Shown one piece after another: positions 15,919 through 26,253 of a stretch of DNA of 64,000 nt. Positions within the stretch are counted from its first letter, which is position 1, and each line of letters begins with the position of its first letter. The position numbers and the translations under genes were made by a program. Source of the stretch: an uncultured Clostridia bacterium (GTDB lineage Bacteria > Bacillota > Clostridia > Oscillospirales > Ruminococcaceae). The notes under the pieces were generated by a model, which ran no database searches, had not been told where the DNA came from, and was given only the letters and a program-made list of their open reading frames with translations. The DNA lies in the NCBI GenBank assembly GCA_945876755.1, contig CAMCPM010000010.1, forward strand, positions 1 to 64,000, written 5' to 3'.

Positions 15919-17211
15919 TTAAACATAAATATAATTCCATATAGCTGACAGTTTATCATTTGTCATTTTATCGGCAAAGCTTAGTTCTTCAATTTTGATA
16001 AAGTAACCTAATTCATTTCTTAATGCAAGTATATTTTCAGCAAGCTCCTCATCAATTCCGGGAAGCTGCATTAAATCTGCTTTTCCGCAAGTATTTATAT
16101 TTACACGATAAATTTCATTTGAAGAACTGTATATCTCTGAATTTTCAGTATTATTATCTGTTACTGAACTTATTGTAATATTACCGTCACCTTCTGATGT
16201 CGTAAATAAGCTGTCCGAGCCACTGTCATATGTAGTAAAAGCAGGGTCAACATAAACATAAGGCGCTATCATCGCAAGCTTACTGCTGCCTATTCCGCTT
16301 ATATTCAGCAAATCTTCAACGCTGTGGAATCCTACGGTTCTTGCATATTCAACTATTTTATTTGCCGTAGCCTTACCTATTCCTTTAATATACATAAGGT
16401 CTTCTGCGGAAGCTTTGTTAAGATCAAGCGGGAAATCAGGATAATATTCTTCTGTTGTAACCGAAACAGATTTCTTAGTGCTGTAAAAATATTCGTCATC
16501 TTCGTCGTATTCTTCTGTATCATCATCAGAATCCGTAATAAATTCTTCTGTCTCCATAGCAAAATCTTCCGTTGCTTCTGTCGTAACCACAACAGTTTGA
16601 CGTTCTTCTTTTTCGGTCACAGTGCCCGGAACAGATGTAGTTACAGGAATTTCATATTCTGTACCTGCAACACTTGAAACTTGAGACCGAGCCAAAGTTT
16701 CAGGAAGATATTCATAATTAATATAAAAATAATCCTTTATCAAATCAAGCTTCTTTTCGCCTATACCGTCAACATTCAAAAGCTCATCAAGAGAATAAAA
16801 ATATCCGTTAAGATTTCTGTAATCAACTATTCTTTCTGCAAGTACCTCTCCTATTCCCCTGACAAATACAAGTTCATTTTTACTTGCCGAATTAATATCT
16901 AAAGGAAAAACAACTGTAACGCAGGTAACTTCAGCAGCTTCAGATACCATTACAGTTGTTTTTGATACATCATTATTTTCGGTTTCCCAAATATCCGAGT
17001 TATCGGTACGCTCTTTTGTTGTGCCGCTAAATGCAGCCGTTTCTTCGTTTGATAATACTTTTACAACAGGCGCCGATATCTCATTTCTTCCTATTGCGAT
17101 AGGTATAATAAAAATCAAAAAATACAAAGCAAGAAAAGCACTTATACGAATAATATTATTTTTCTTTTGCCTTTCTTTTTTAGTTTCTTCATTTTTTTCC
17201 ATGATTTTCAT
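15919..17211 (-). CDS. ComEA-like membrane protein with three helix-hairpin-helix modules
   Basis: N-terminal TM; three repeats: DINSASKNELVFVRGIGEVLAERIV, DLNKASAEDLMYIKGIGKATANKIV, NINTCGKADLMQLPGIDEELAENIL. Confidence 0.88.
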   Translation of the reverse strand: MKIMEKNEETKKERQKKNNIIRISAFLALYFLIFIIPIAIGRNEISAPVVKVLSNEETAAFSGTTKERTDNSDIWETENNDVSKTTVMVSEAAEVTCVTVVFPLDINSASKNELVFVRGIGEVLAERIVDYRNLNGYFYSLDELLNVDGIGEKKLDLIKDYFYINYEYLPETLARSQVSSVAGTEYEIPVTTSVPGTVTEKEERQTVVVTTEATEDFAMETEEFITDSDDDTEEYDEDDEYFYSTKKSVSVTTEEYYPDFPLDLNKASAEDLMYIKGIGKATANKIVEYARTVGFHSVEDLLNISGIGSSKLAMIAPYVYVDPAFTTYDSGSDSLFTTSEGDGNITISSVTDNNTENSEIYSSSNEIYRVNINTCGKADLMQLPGIDEELAENILALRNELGYFIKIEELSFADKMTNDKLSAIWNYIYV

Positions 17212-17362
17212 CCTTGCTATAAATAGTTATATATAATTATATCATATTACACAGTATCAAGGCAATATTTTTCAGAAATATTTTTTAGGCAATCAATTAA
17301 AATATATAAAGTAATATCACTATACTTTTTATAAGACTGTTTCAAAAAGGAGAAAATACAAA

Positions 17363-17707
17363 ATGAAAATTACAGCACACTTTGATTCACCTGACAGTGC
17401 AGATTTTGCCGCAGGTGCCCTCAGAAGAGCCGTTTCACCGCTGTCTTCAATAAAAATAAGCAAATCGTCCCCCGATTCAGATAAAATAGGCATGAACATT
17501 TTTTCATCTTATAATCCGGCAGTTACCACGCCGACATATTCCATACCGGTCTATATCCCCGCTGCTTTTTCGAATAATAACGTTCAAGACCATAACGACA
17601 ATATAAAAAACGACTATATTATTGAGGTCATATGCCGAAAAGAGGACTACCCTGCCGCTTCAAAAATAATAATAAATCACGGCGGCAGAAACATATCAAA
17701 ATTATAG
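17363..17707 (+). CDS. Hypothetical protein, 114 aa
   Basis: ORF with RBS AAAAAGGAG; no family recognised. Confidence 0.6.
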   Translation: MKITAHFDSPDSADFAAGALRRAVSPLSSIKISKSSPDSDKIGMNIFSSYNPAVTTPTYSIPVYIPAAFSNNNVQDHNDNIKNDYIIEVICRKEDYPAASKIIINHGGRNISKL

Positions 17708-17777
17708 AATAACTTATACCTCGCCGGCATAAGATTGAAAAGCAGATACAATCTTATTAAAACTCGGGAGGTACAAA

Positions 17778-18710
17778 ATGAAAAATTACTATCCGGAGGG
17801 TGAGCTTTTCCTTTCACCCGATAATCAGAACTGTATTAAGTCAATTTTTACGCTGCAGGAAGCAATGCTTCAGAGAAAAATTCTTGAAGCACGGGTCCTG
17901 CTGTGCGACAACGACCACAATCTTCACGTTGACTTACCATGTGCAAATGTTAAGGGAATAATTTACCGTGAGGACGGCGCTATTGGAATCGCAGAAGGTA
18001 CGACAAAGGATATAGCACTGATAACAAAGGTAAACAAGCCTGTTTGCTTTATAGTCAAGCAGATACAAAAGGATGAAAACGGCAGCTATACTGCCGTTCT
18101 TTCCAGACGCGCTGTTCAGGAAGAATGTATAGAAAATTATATTTCCGAACTGACCCTGGGCGATGTAATTCCGGCAAAGGTCACTCATCTTGAACAGTTT
18201 GGTGCGTTTGTTGACATAGGCTGCGGTATCCCGTCGCTTATCCCTATAGACGCAATATCCATTTCACGAATCTCTCACCCGTCCGACCGCTTTCAGCCAG
18301 GTCAGAGTATTTTCGTCGTTATCAAGGATATCAGCGACGGCAAGGTATGGCTTTCTCACAAGGAGCTTCTCGGCACATGGGAGGAAAATGCTGAAAGATT
18401 CCACTATGGAGAAACCGTTTCGGGAATTATACGAAGCGTTGAGGATTACGGAATTTTTGTTGAGCTTGCGCCTAATCTGGCGGGTCTTGCCGAACCAAAA
18501 GAGGGCGTAACAGTCGGTCAGCACGCAAGCGTATACATAAAGGCGCTTATCCCCGAAAAAATGAAGGTAAAACTGATAATTGTAGATGTTTTCAGCGGAA
18601 CGCATATTCACCGTCCGCCCGAATATTTTATTACAGAAGGACATATTTCGCACTGGCGCTATTCTTCTGAATTATCGTCAAAGATTATTGAAAGCCGTTT
18701 CAGTCTTTGA
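17778..18710 (+). CDS. S1 RNA-binding domain protein (ribosomal protein S1-like)
   Basis: LGDVIPAKVTHLEQFGAFVDIGCGIPSLIPIDAIS and GETVSGIIRSVEDYGIFVELAPNLAGLAEP; RBS GGGAGG. Confidence 0.88.
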   Translation: MKNYYPEGELFLSPDNQNCIKSIFTLQEAMLQRKILEARVLLCDNDHNLHVDLPCANVKGIIYREDGAIGIAEGTTKDIALITKVNKPVCFIVKQIQKDENGSYTAVLSRRAVQEECIENYISELTLGDVIPAKVTHLEQFGAFVDIGCGIPSLIPIDAISISRISHPSDRFQPGQSIFVVIKDISDGKVWLSHKELLGTWEENAERFHYGETVSGIIRSVEDYGIFVELAPNLAGLAEPKEGVTVGQHASVYIKALIPEKMKVKLIIVDVFSGTHIHRPPEYFITEGHISHWRYSSELSSKIIESRFSL

Positions 18711-19962
18711 TTTTCTGCCAATACAGCTTTGCCGCCTGTTCGGTTTTATTGTCGCCGTATTCATAATACACCCTGTCCTTTATCGGGTCAGGAAGATACT
18801 GCTGTTTAACATAATGATTCGGATAGTCATGCGGATACAGATAATGCTGTCCTACAACTTCTGCGCCTTCTCCGTCAAAATGCTTATTCTGCAAATGACG
18901 TGGGAAGTCACCGCACTCACGATTTTTAACGTCGTCAAGCGCAGCATTTATTGCATTATATGCCGAATTGGATTTAGGCGCGGTAGCAAGAAGTATCACC
19001 GCATTGGCAAGAGGTATTCTCGCTTCGGGAAGTCCAAGCTGCATTGCGCTGTCAACGCAGGCTTTCACGATTGGTATCGCCTGCGGATAAGCAAGTCCTA
19101 TATCCTCGGCGGCAATTACAAGCAAACGGCGTGAAAGAGAAATAATATCCCCTGCCTCAATAAGTCTTGCAGCATAGTGGATTGCAGCGTTTTCGTCCGA
19201 ACCACGTATTGACTTCTGAAGCGCAGATAAAATATCATAATGGGAATCGCCGTCACGGTCGTAGCGCATATTACTGCGCTGTGTAAGCACTTCGGCGGTT
19301 TCCATTTTTATTATTATCTCATCGTCCGTACTTGCCGCAGAAAGCACGCAAAGTTCTGCGGTATTTATGGATTTTCTCACATCGCCTCCGCAGCCGTGGG
19401 CAATATGTTCCACAACGCCTTTTTCTACTTTGACCTTTACGCCCAGCTCGTCCGCAACGATGCGGAATGCACGGCTTATGGCAGGGACAAGCTCCTCAGC
19501 GGTAATATGCTTGAACTCGAAAACTGTTGAACGGCTTATTATTGCGTTGTACACATAAAAATACGGGTTTTCGGTAGTTGAGGCAATAAGCGTTATCTGT
19601 CCGTTTTCTATATATTCAAGTAAAGACTGCTGCTGTTTTTTGTTAAGGTACTGTATCTCATCAAGATATAGCAGAACGCCGTTCATTCCGTCTATAGTAT
19701 TAGTATCGGCGATAACGTCCTTAATATCAGAAATTGAAGCGGATGTACCGTTCAGCTTATGCAGCTTCATATGTGCATTTTCGGCGATAATACGTGCAAC
19801 AGTGGTTTTTCCTATGCCCGAGCTGCCGTAAAAAATCATGTTGGGTATCTTTCCGCTTTCTATTATACGGCGGAGGGGCTTTCCCTCGCCCAGCAGGTGG
19901 GACTGTCCAACAACATCGTCAAGCGTTTTGGGGCGTATTCTGTCTGCAAGTGGGGCTGACAT
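18700..19962 (-). CDS. rarA: Replication-associated recombination protein A (RarA/MgsA AAA ATPase)
   Basis: PLADRIRPKTLDDVVGQSHLLGEGKPLRRIIESGKIPNMIFYGSSGIGKTTVARIIA. Confidence 0.95.
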   Translation of the reverse strand: MSAPLADRIRPKTLDDVVGQSHLLGEGKPLRRIIESGKIPNMIFYGSSGIGKTTVARIIAENAHMKLHKLNGTSASISDIKDVIADTNTIDGMNGVLLYLDEIQYLNKKQQQSLLEYIENGQITLIASTTENPYFYVYNAIISRSTVFEFKHITAEELVPAISRAFRIVADELGVKVKVEKGVVEHIAHGCGGDVRKSINTAELCVLSAASTDDEIIIKMETAEVLTQRSNMRYDRDGDSHYDILSALQKSIRGSDENAAIHYAARLIEAGDIISLSRRLLVIAAEDIGLAYPQAIPIVKACVDSAMQLGLPEARIPLANAVILLATAPKSNSAYNAINAALDDVKNRECGDFPRHLQNKHFDGEGAEVVGQHYLYPHDYPNHYVKQQYLPDPIKDRVYYEYGDNKTEQAAKLYWQKIKD

Positions 19963-19982
19963 AATTTATTCTCCTAATCATA

Positions 19983-20024
19983 AAAGCGGCGCAAAACGGC
20001 ATATGCTGCCATTTGCACCGCTTT
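19983..20024 (-). terminator. Hairpin downstream of glyA
   Basis: AAAGCGGYGCAAA..GGCA/TGCC..TTTGCRCCGCTTT imperfect inverted repeat. Confidence 0.65.
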
Positions 20025-20042
20025 GGTTTTTAATATTAATTA

Positions 20043-21299
20043 TTACTCATAAAGAGGATATTTAGCGCAGATAGCATTTACACCTGCACGGATCTCGTCT
20101 GCCTTGTTCTCGAAATCTGTTGCGCAGAGGTAAATGTACTCAGCGATCTTCTCCATCTCCTCAACGCCGAGACCTCTTGTTGTTACAGCAGGTGTACCGA
20201 TTCTGATACCGCTTGTTACGAAAGGCTTTTCGGGGTCGTTATGGATAGCGTTCTTGTTAACTGTGATGTAAACCTCGTCAAGACGGTGTTCAAGCTCCTT
20301 GCCTGTGATGTTGAACGGACGAAGATCAACAAGCATAAGGTGGTTGTCCGTACCGCCGGAAACAAGATTAAAGCCTCTCTTGAGAAGACCTGCCGCAAGA
20401 GCCTGTGCATTCTCAACGACCTTTCTGCCGTACTCCTTGAACTCCGGCTTGAGAGCTTCACCAAAGCATACAGCCTTAGCCGCAATAGTGTGCATAAGAG
20501 GTCCGCCCTGTGTACCGGGGAAAATTGCGGAATTTATCTTCTTTGCAAGAGCCTCGTCATTTGTAAGGATAAGACCGCCTCTCGGTCCGCGGAGAGTCTT
20601 GTGTGTAGTTGTTGTTACAATATCGGCATAAGGAACGGGAGACTGGTGCATACCTGCCGCAACAAGACCTGCAATGTGCGCCATATCAACCATAAGAAGC
20701 GCGCCAACGGACTTTGCAATTTTGGAAAGTCTTTCAAAGTCAATAGCTCTTGGATATGCGCTTGCACCTGCTACGATAAGCTTAGGCTTGTGTTCTTCGG
20801 CAAGCTTCTGAACTGTATCGTAATTTATCATTTCGGTTTCGTCATCAAGACCGTATGAAACAAAGTTGAAATATTTACCGGAAATATTTACAGGCGAACC
20901 GTGTGTAAGGTGTCCGCCGTCGGCAAGGCTCATACCAAGAACTGTGTCTCCGGGGTTAAGAACTGCAACATAAACGGCTGTGTTAGCCTGTGCGCCCGAA
21001 TGAGGCTGAACGTTTGCATAGCCTGCACCAAAAAGCTTCTTGGCACGCTCGATTGCAATATTCTCAACAATATCGACGCATTCGCAGCCGCCGTAATAAC
21101 GCTTTCCGGGATAGCCCTCGGCGTACTTATTTGTAAGCACCGAACCCATTGCAGCCATTACTGCGGGAGAAACAAGGTTTTCGCTTGCGATAAGCTCAAG
21201 ATTTCTGCGCTGTCTTGCAAGCTCCTTTTTCATGCCCTCTCCCACTTCGGGGTCAACCGATGCAACAAAGCCTACTGTATCCATAATATCGTTGTACAT
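20043..21299 (-). CDS. glyA: Serine hydroxymethyltransferase
   Basis: [40 protein letters not shown]...[14 protein letters not shown]. Confidence 0.98.
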   Translation of the reverse strand: MYNDIMDTVGFVASVDPEVGEGMKKELARQRRNLELIASENLVSPAVMAAMGSVLTNKYAEGYPGKRYYGGCECVDIVENIAIERAKKLFGAGYANVQPHSGAQANTAVYVAVLNPGDTVLGMSLADGGHLTHGSPVNISGKYFNFVSYGLDDETEMINYDTVQKLAEEHKPKLIVAGASAYPRAIDFERLSKIAKSVGALLMVDMAHIAGLVAAGMHQSPVPYADIVTTTTHKTLRGPRGGLILTNDEALAKKINSAIFPGTQGGPLMHTIAAKAVCFGEALKPEFKEYGRKVVENAQALAAGLLKRGFNLVSGGTDNHLMLVDLRPFNITGKELEHRLDEVYITVNKNAIHNDPEKPFVTSGIRIGTPAVTTRGLGVEEMEKIAEYIYLCATDFENKADEIRAGVNAICAKYPLYE

Positions 21300-21442
21300 G
21301 GCGATTACTCCTTTATAAAAATATATTGATTTAATTATACACGATATTTCAGATTATTTCAACTGTATTTGTAAATTTTGTTCAGAAAAACATAAAAGAT
21401 TATTGTTTTTAATGGAAACATCACATTAAAAGATTGCGCTAT

Positions 21443-22366
21443 TTATTCTTCCTCATATTCTTCATCAGCAAAAGTTTCCGGCCAGGGCGCAAATATATCT
21501 ATTGCCTTGCAGTCGTTTTTTATAGTTACATTGCGGCAGTTTCCGCCGAACTCGCCGTCAAGAGTCCACGGAAGGTCGTTATCCGAATGGAACTCTACCT
21601 GCGACGCTTTAAAGGAAATAAAACATTTTGCGTCAAGCTCATGCTTCAGAAGCGAATTTATCGTAAACTGAAATTCTGCAAGATTTTTAGGAGTCTTTAT
21701 AAGAAATATTTCAAACAGACCATCGTCAAGCTTTACCTCTGTTCCGCCAAAATCTTTGATTCCCGCAACCGATGTGGAATTTGAAGCCATACCGAAAATA
21801 AAGTCGTCCTCTACGGTCTCACCATCGTGCATAACCGTTACATGGTATGATTTTGCCGTGTTAAGACGCTTCATGCCTTCCATAATATAGGCAAGACTTC
21901 CAAACATATTCTTCATTTGCTGCGGAGTTTCATAGCTGACATCTGTAAAGGCTCCGAAGGCGGCAATATATGTGAAATAGTCCTCATTAAAAGAGCCTAC
22001 GTCAACAGTTACAAGGTTGCCGGCGGTAATTCTTTGGGCTGCCTCCTGCATATCTTTTGGGATACCATGGCTCGAAGCAAAATCATTCATTGTCCCCGAC
22101 GGGATATATCCCAGAGGAATACGGCGGTTGCTTGTCATTATAGCCTTGATCGTTTCATTAAGCGTACCGTCTCCTCCGCTGCAAACGACAACATCAAAAT
22201 CATCGCAGCGCGCCGCAGTTTTTTCATAGGCATCATTTTTCGCCTGAGTAGGATGCACTGTTACCTCATAACCGCCCTTTACAAAAATATCTATAATAGT
22301 CATAAGATGCTGACGGATCTGCCCTTTTCCCGAATGAGGATTAAATACAAACATCAGCTTTTTCAT
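21443..22366 (-). CDS. Diacylglycerol kinase family / YegS-BmrU-type lipid kinase
   Basis: FVFNPHSGKGQIRQHL...VVCSGGDGTLNETIKAI...PLGYIPSGTMNDFA. Confidence 0.93.
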   Translation of the reverse strand: MKKLMFVFNPHSGKGQIRQHLMTIIDIFVKGGYEVTVHPTQAKNDAYEKTAARCDDFDVVVCSGGDGTLNETIKAIMTSNRRIPLGYIPSGTMNDFASSHGIPKDMQEAAQRITAGNLVTVDVGSFNEDYFTYIAAFGAFTDVSYETPQQMKNMFGSLAYIMEGMKRLNTAKSYHVTVMHDGETVEDDFIFGMASNSTSVAGIKDFGGTEVKLDDGLFEIFLIKTPKNLAEFQFTINSLLKHELDAKCFISFKASQVEFHSDNDLPWTLDGEFGGNCRNVTIKNDCKAIDIFAPWPETFADEEYEEE

Positions 22367-22590
22367 AGGATCATGCTCCTTCTGTAATTTTTTCCAAACG
22401 TTTTATTGATTGACCAAAGTATTTTAAATTAAAAGTTATTATATCAGAATAATTTTAAATTTTCAACCAAATTTTTTATGTTTCATTTGCTTTTCATTTA
22501 ATTGTCACTTTAAAATATAATTTGCACAAAGCCTATTGAATTACATGAAAAAATATGTTAAAATAATATAAAAATGTTGGAGGTAGTACC

Positions 22591-23985
22591 ATGAAATTCA
22601 AAAAAATAGCGGCACTGTTCTTTGCTGTTTTAATGTGTGTGTTTGCTGTTTCGGCAAATGTTTCCGCAGCTTCCGCAAAGAAAAGCATCAAGCTTAACAA
22701 AAGCAAGATCACTCTTACAGTCAACGACACCTTTACTCTGAAGCCGACTGTAACGGGATATAACAAATACACCATACAGTGGAGTACGTCTGACAAAACC
22801 GTAGCCACCGTAAAAAAGGGCGGAATCGTTACTGCCAAGAAAGCCGGTACTGCCACAATTACCGCTAAAATCAAAGGTACAAATTATAAAGCGACCTGCA
22901 AGGTAACCGTAACAAAGAAGTCTTCATCCAAGAATAGCAGTTCTTCAAACAAATCGTCGGGAAGTGCTCAGGATTTTGTTGACAATCTTAATATCGGCTG
23001 GAACTTAGGCAACACTCTTGACTGCGCAGGCTGCAAATCATGGATAAGCAACGAGCTTGATTTTGAATCCGCATGGGGCAACCCCAAGACCACAAAGGCT
23101 ATGATATCAGCAGTAAAAAAAGCCGGATTCAATACTATACGCATTCCCGTTTCATGGGGCGAACACATGGACTCTAACGGCAAGATAAACGAAAAATGGC
23201 TTGACCGCATCCAGACGGTAGTTGATTACGCATATGACAATGATATGTATGTCATACTCAACACTCACCACGAAAACAGCTGGATAAAGCTTGACGAAAA
23301 AAATGAAAAAGCTGTAACCAAAAAGTTCAAATATCTCTGGAAACAAATATCCGAGCGCTTCAAGGACTATGATGAAAAGCTTATTTTCGAGGGTCTGAAC
23401 GAACCCAGAACCGAAGGCTCTGCACAAGAATGGAACGGCGGAACAGCTGCAGAACGCAAGATACTGAACAATTATCTTTCAGCATTTGTTGATACCGTTC
23501 GCAGCACAGGAGGAAACAACAAGACACGCTATCTTATGCTTACGCCTTATGGTGCTTCCACAAACGCTTCGGCAATGTCAGATTTGAAGCTTCCCGATGA
23601 CGACAGGATCATAATTTCCGTTCATGCTTACCTGCCGTACAATGTTGCTCTGAACAGAGGCTCTAAGGACACAAAGCTTACTGATAATTACAAAAAGGAA
23701 ATCGACAACGCATTTTCTAACATCAACAAGGTATTTACAAGCAAGGGTATCCCCGTAATCATGGGCGAGTTCGGAACAATAAACAAATCAAATACAGCTG
23801 AACGCGTTGAGATTGCAAAGTATTACCTTTCCGTTGCAAATAAATACGGCGTACCTTGCTGCTGGTGGGATAACGGCACGATCTGTTCGCCGTCCGAGGG
23901 CGAGGGCTTTGGTCTGCTGAACAGAAAAACGCTTGAATGGTATTATCCCGAAATAGTCAAAGCGCTTATTGACTCAGCAAAATAA
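22591..23985 (+). CDS. Secreted glycoside hydrolase family 5 cellulase with N-terminal BIG2-like domain
   Basis: Signal peptide; BIG2 (TVNDTFTLKPTVTGYNKYTIQWSTSDKTVATVKKGGIVTAKKAGTATITAK); NIGWNLGNTLDC, IFEGLNEPR, VIMGEFGTI. Confidence 0.95.
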   Translation: MKFKKIAALFFAVLMCVFAVSANVSAASAKKSIKLNKSKITLTVNDTFTLKPTVTGYNKYTIQWSTSDKTVATVKKGGIVTAKKAGTATITAKIKGTNYKATCKVTVTKKSSSKNSSSSNKSSGSAQDFVDNLNIGWNLGNTLDCAGCKSWISNELDFESAWGNPKTTKAMISAVKKAGFNTIRIPVSWGEHMDSNGKINEKWLDRIQTVVDYAYDNDMYVILNTHHENSWIKLDEKNEKAVTKKFKYLWKQISERFKDYDEKLIFEGLNEPRTEGSAQEWNGGTAAERKILNNYLSAFVDTVRSTGGNNKTRYLMLTPYGASTNASAMSDLKLPDDDRIIISVHAYLPYNVALNRGSKDTKLTDNYKKEIDNAFSNINKVFTSKGIPVIMGEFGTINKSNTAERVEIAKYYLSVANKYGVPCCWWDNGTICSPSEGEGFGLLNRKTLEWYYPEIVKALIDSAK

Positions 23986-23990
23986 AATTT

Positions 23991-24022
23991 AAGGGTATCG
24001 TTTTGAGCGATACCCTTTTTTC
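23991..24022. terminator. Bidirectional terminator between GH5 and metK
   Basis: AAGGGTATCG-TTTTGAG-CGATACCCTTTTTT. Confidence 0.9.
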
Positions 24023-24028
24023 TATGCT

Positions 24029-25207
24029 TTACTTTACAGCAGCTTTCAACGCATCAACACGGTCTGTACGTTCCCATGCAACGCCCAGATCCTCACGTCC
24101 CATATGTCCGTATGCCGCAAGCTGGCGGTACTGAGGCTTTCTAAGCTCAAGAGTCTTGATGATAGCCGCAGGACGCAGGTCGAATACCTTATCCACCGCT
24201 TCTGCAAGCTTTTCATCTGAAACATTGCCTGTACCGAATGTATCAACCATAATTGAAACAGGCTTTGCAACGCCGATAGCATAAGCAAGTTCTACCTCGC
24301 ATTTATCAGCAAGTCCTGCTGCAACGATATTCTTTGCAACATATCTTGCCGCATATGCAGCGCTGCGGTCAACCTTTGTGGGGTCCTTTCCGCTGAATGC
24401 TCCGCCGCCGTGACGTGCATATCCGCCGTAGGTATCAACTATGATTTTTCTTCCGGTAAGTCCGCTGTCACCCTGAGGACCGCCGATCACAAAACGTCCT
24501 GTGGGGTTTACGAAGTATTTTGTATCAACAAGCAGCTCTGCGGGAACAACAGGCTTGATGACCTTTTCTATAATATCCGCACGGATTTTCTCCAGCGGTA
24601 CCTCTGCGGCGTGCTGTGATGACACAACAATTGTATCGACTCTTACAGGTTTGCCGTCCTCATACTCAACAGTAACCTGAGTTTTTCCATCGGGACGAAG
24701 ATAAGGCAACACTCCTGTTTTTCTGACATCGGTAAGCTTCTTTGCAAGCTTATGAGCAAGAGAGATCGGCATAGGCATAAGCTCGGCAGTTTCGTTGCAG
24801 GCATAGCCGAACATCATTCCCTGGTCGCCTGCGCCTGTCATAAAGTCGTCTGTGTTCTCTCCTGATTTATGTTCAAGCGCCTCGTCAACGCCCATTGCAA
24901 TGTCCGAGGACTGCTCGTCGATTGACTGAAGTACAGAACAGGTATGTCCATCAAAGCCGTATTTTGCGCGGTCGTAGCCGATATCAATTACGACCTGTCT
25001 AACAATTTTAGGAATATCCACATAGCAGCTTGTAGATATTTCACCCATACAAAGAACCATTCCTGTTGTTGTAGCAGTTTCGCAGGCAACACGTCCCATA
25101 GGATCCTGAGCGAGAATTGCGTCAAGTATAGCGTCGGAAATCTGGTCGCATATTTTGTCAGGATGTCCCTCTGTTACCGACTCAGATGTAAAAAGCATTT
25201 TTGACAT
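24029..25207 (-). CDS. metK: S-adenosylmethionine synthetase
   Basis: [28 protein letters not shown]...[12 protein letters not shown]...[19 protein letters not shown]. Confidence 0.98.
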   Translation of the reverse strand: MSKMLFTSESVTEGHPDKICDQISDAILDAILAQDPMGRVACETATTTGMVLCMGEISTSCYVDIPKIVRQVVIDIGYDRAKYGFDGHTCSVLQSIDEQSSDIAMGVDEALEHKSGENTDDFMTGAGDQGMMFGYACNETAELMPMPISLAHKLAKKLTDVRKTGVLPYLRPDGKTQVTVEYEDGKPVRVDTIVVSSQHAAEVPLEKIRADIIEKVIKPVVPAELLVDTKYFVNPTGRFVIGGPQGDSGLTGRKIIVDTYGGYARHGGGAFSGKDPTKVDRSAAYAARYVAKNIVAAGLADKCEVELAYAIGVAKPVSIMVDTFGTGNVSDEKLAEAVDKVFDLRPAAIIKTLELRKPQYRQLAAYGHMGREDLGVAWERTDRVDALKAAVK

Positions 25208-25224
25208 ACAAATCATCCTTTCTT

Positions 25225-25263
25225 AAAAAAACAAGAACAGCGCCCGGAATACTCCAAGCGCTG
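25225..25263 (-). terminator. Terminator of the SAM riboswitch
   Basis: Minus strand CAGCGCTTGGAGTATTCCGGGCGCTG then TTCTTGTTTTTTT. Confidence 0.85.
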
Positions 25264-25284
25264 CGAATTTTTACTGTAAAAATT

Positions 25285-25395
25285 CCTCATCTCTCGGATA
25301 ACTCCGCAGGATTTAGCACCTTTCCTGACAAGCAAGCGCTTGCAATTAGGTTGCCGGGCTTCACAGGACCAGTTCCTCCGCCACTCTTGATAAGG
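25285..25395 (-). ncRNA. SAM-I (S-box) riboswitch upstream of metK
   Basis: Minus strand CTTATCAAGAGTGGCGGAGGAACTGGTCCTGTGAAGCCCGGCAACC...AAGGTGCTAAATCCTGC...GAGAGATGAGG. Confidence 0.96.
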
Positions 25396-25450
25396 TTATT
25401 TAATTCATATAACAAGTATATCACTGTTTACGACGTTTGTCAACACATTT

Positions 25451-26137
25451 TTACAAATTCCAAATAATGATAACAGCTGTGCAGGTTGCTACAAGAAAAG
25501 CTGCTATAATGTAAACGAAAGCATATTTCTTCATATGTCCTCCGCTTTCTCCTGCAGTCGGCGCTTCGGGAAGAACGTGAGCTTTTTTCATAATCGTTGA
25601 AAGTGGTTTATACAGCAGCATAGTAATAGCACTGTTGAGTACGGCTTTTATCAAGTTAAACGGCAGGAAAACAGGAATAAGCATACCTGCAACTGTTTCT
25701 CTGGGAGTACCCATATACAAAGGTGTAATAAGATAATTCCACGCCAGCATAAGTACAGTCATAAGAATCGTTCCGCTTGCAAGACCTATAACTGCGCCTT
25801 TTATCGTATGTATTTTTTTGTAAACTATCGCAGCTGTACACGCAAAAGCAGAAGTAGAAATAAAGTTCATCAGCGCACCTATAGGACCTGTGCTGCTTAT
25901 CGTTACCATTTCGACAAGCGAGACAACCGCAGACATAAGCAGTGAAGCAAGCGGTCCGAACATAAAACCGCCGACCGTTATTATAACGTCCTTTGGCTCA
26001 TATTTCAGAAAGAGAACAACAGGTATTCTGAAAATGAATACTGCTATGTAAGCAAGTGCAGTCATTACCGACAGAACAACAAGCTTTTTTGTGTTCATTC
26101 GTGAATTGCTTTCGTTTTTAAGTACTGTGTTTTCCAT
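25451..26137 (-). CDS. ribU: ECF transporter riboflavin-specific S component
   Basis: Membrane protein (RIPVVLFLKYEPKDVIITVGGFMFGPLASLLMSAVVSLVEM); FMN riboswitch directly upstream. Confidence 0.9.
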   Translation of the reverse strand: MENTVLKNESNSRMNTKKLVVLSVMTALAYIAVFIFRIPVVLFLKYEPKDVIITVGGFMFGPLASLLMSAVVSLVEMVTISSTGPIGALMNFISTSAFACTAAIVYKKIHTIKGAVIGLASGTILMTVLMLAWNYLITPLYMGTPRETVAGMLIPVFLPFNLIKAVLNSAITMLLYKPLSTIMKKAHVLPEAPTAGESGGHMKKYAFVYIIAAFLVATCTAVIIIWNL

Positions 26138-26182
26138 AAGATTACCACCTTAATAAATTTATTAATAAGAGCAATCCGTAAC

Positions 26183-26218
26183 AGAAAACGCCTGCGGAAA
26201 ATACATTCCACAGGCGTA
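26183..26218 (-). terminator. Terminator of the FMN riboswitch
   Basis: Minus strand ACGCCTGTGGAA-TGTAT-TTTCCGCAGGCGTTTTCTGT. Confidence 0.85.
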
Positions 26219-26253
26219 CTCGCGCAAAAATCTTGCTGAAATTTCGCGTTTGT

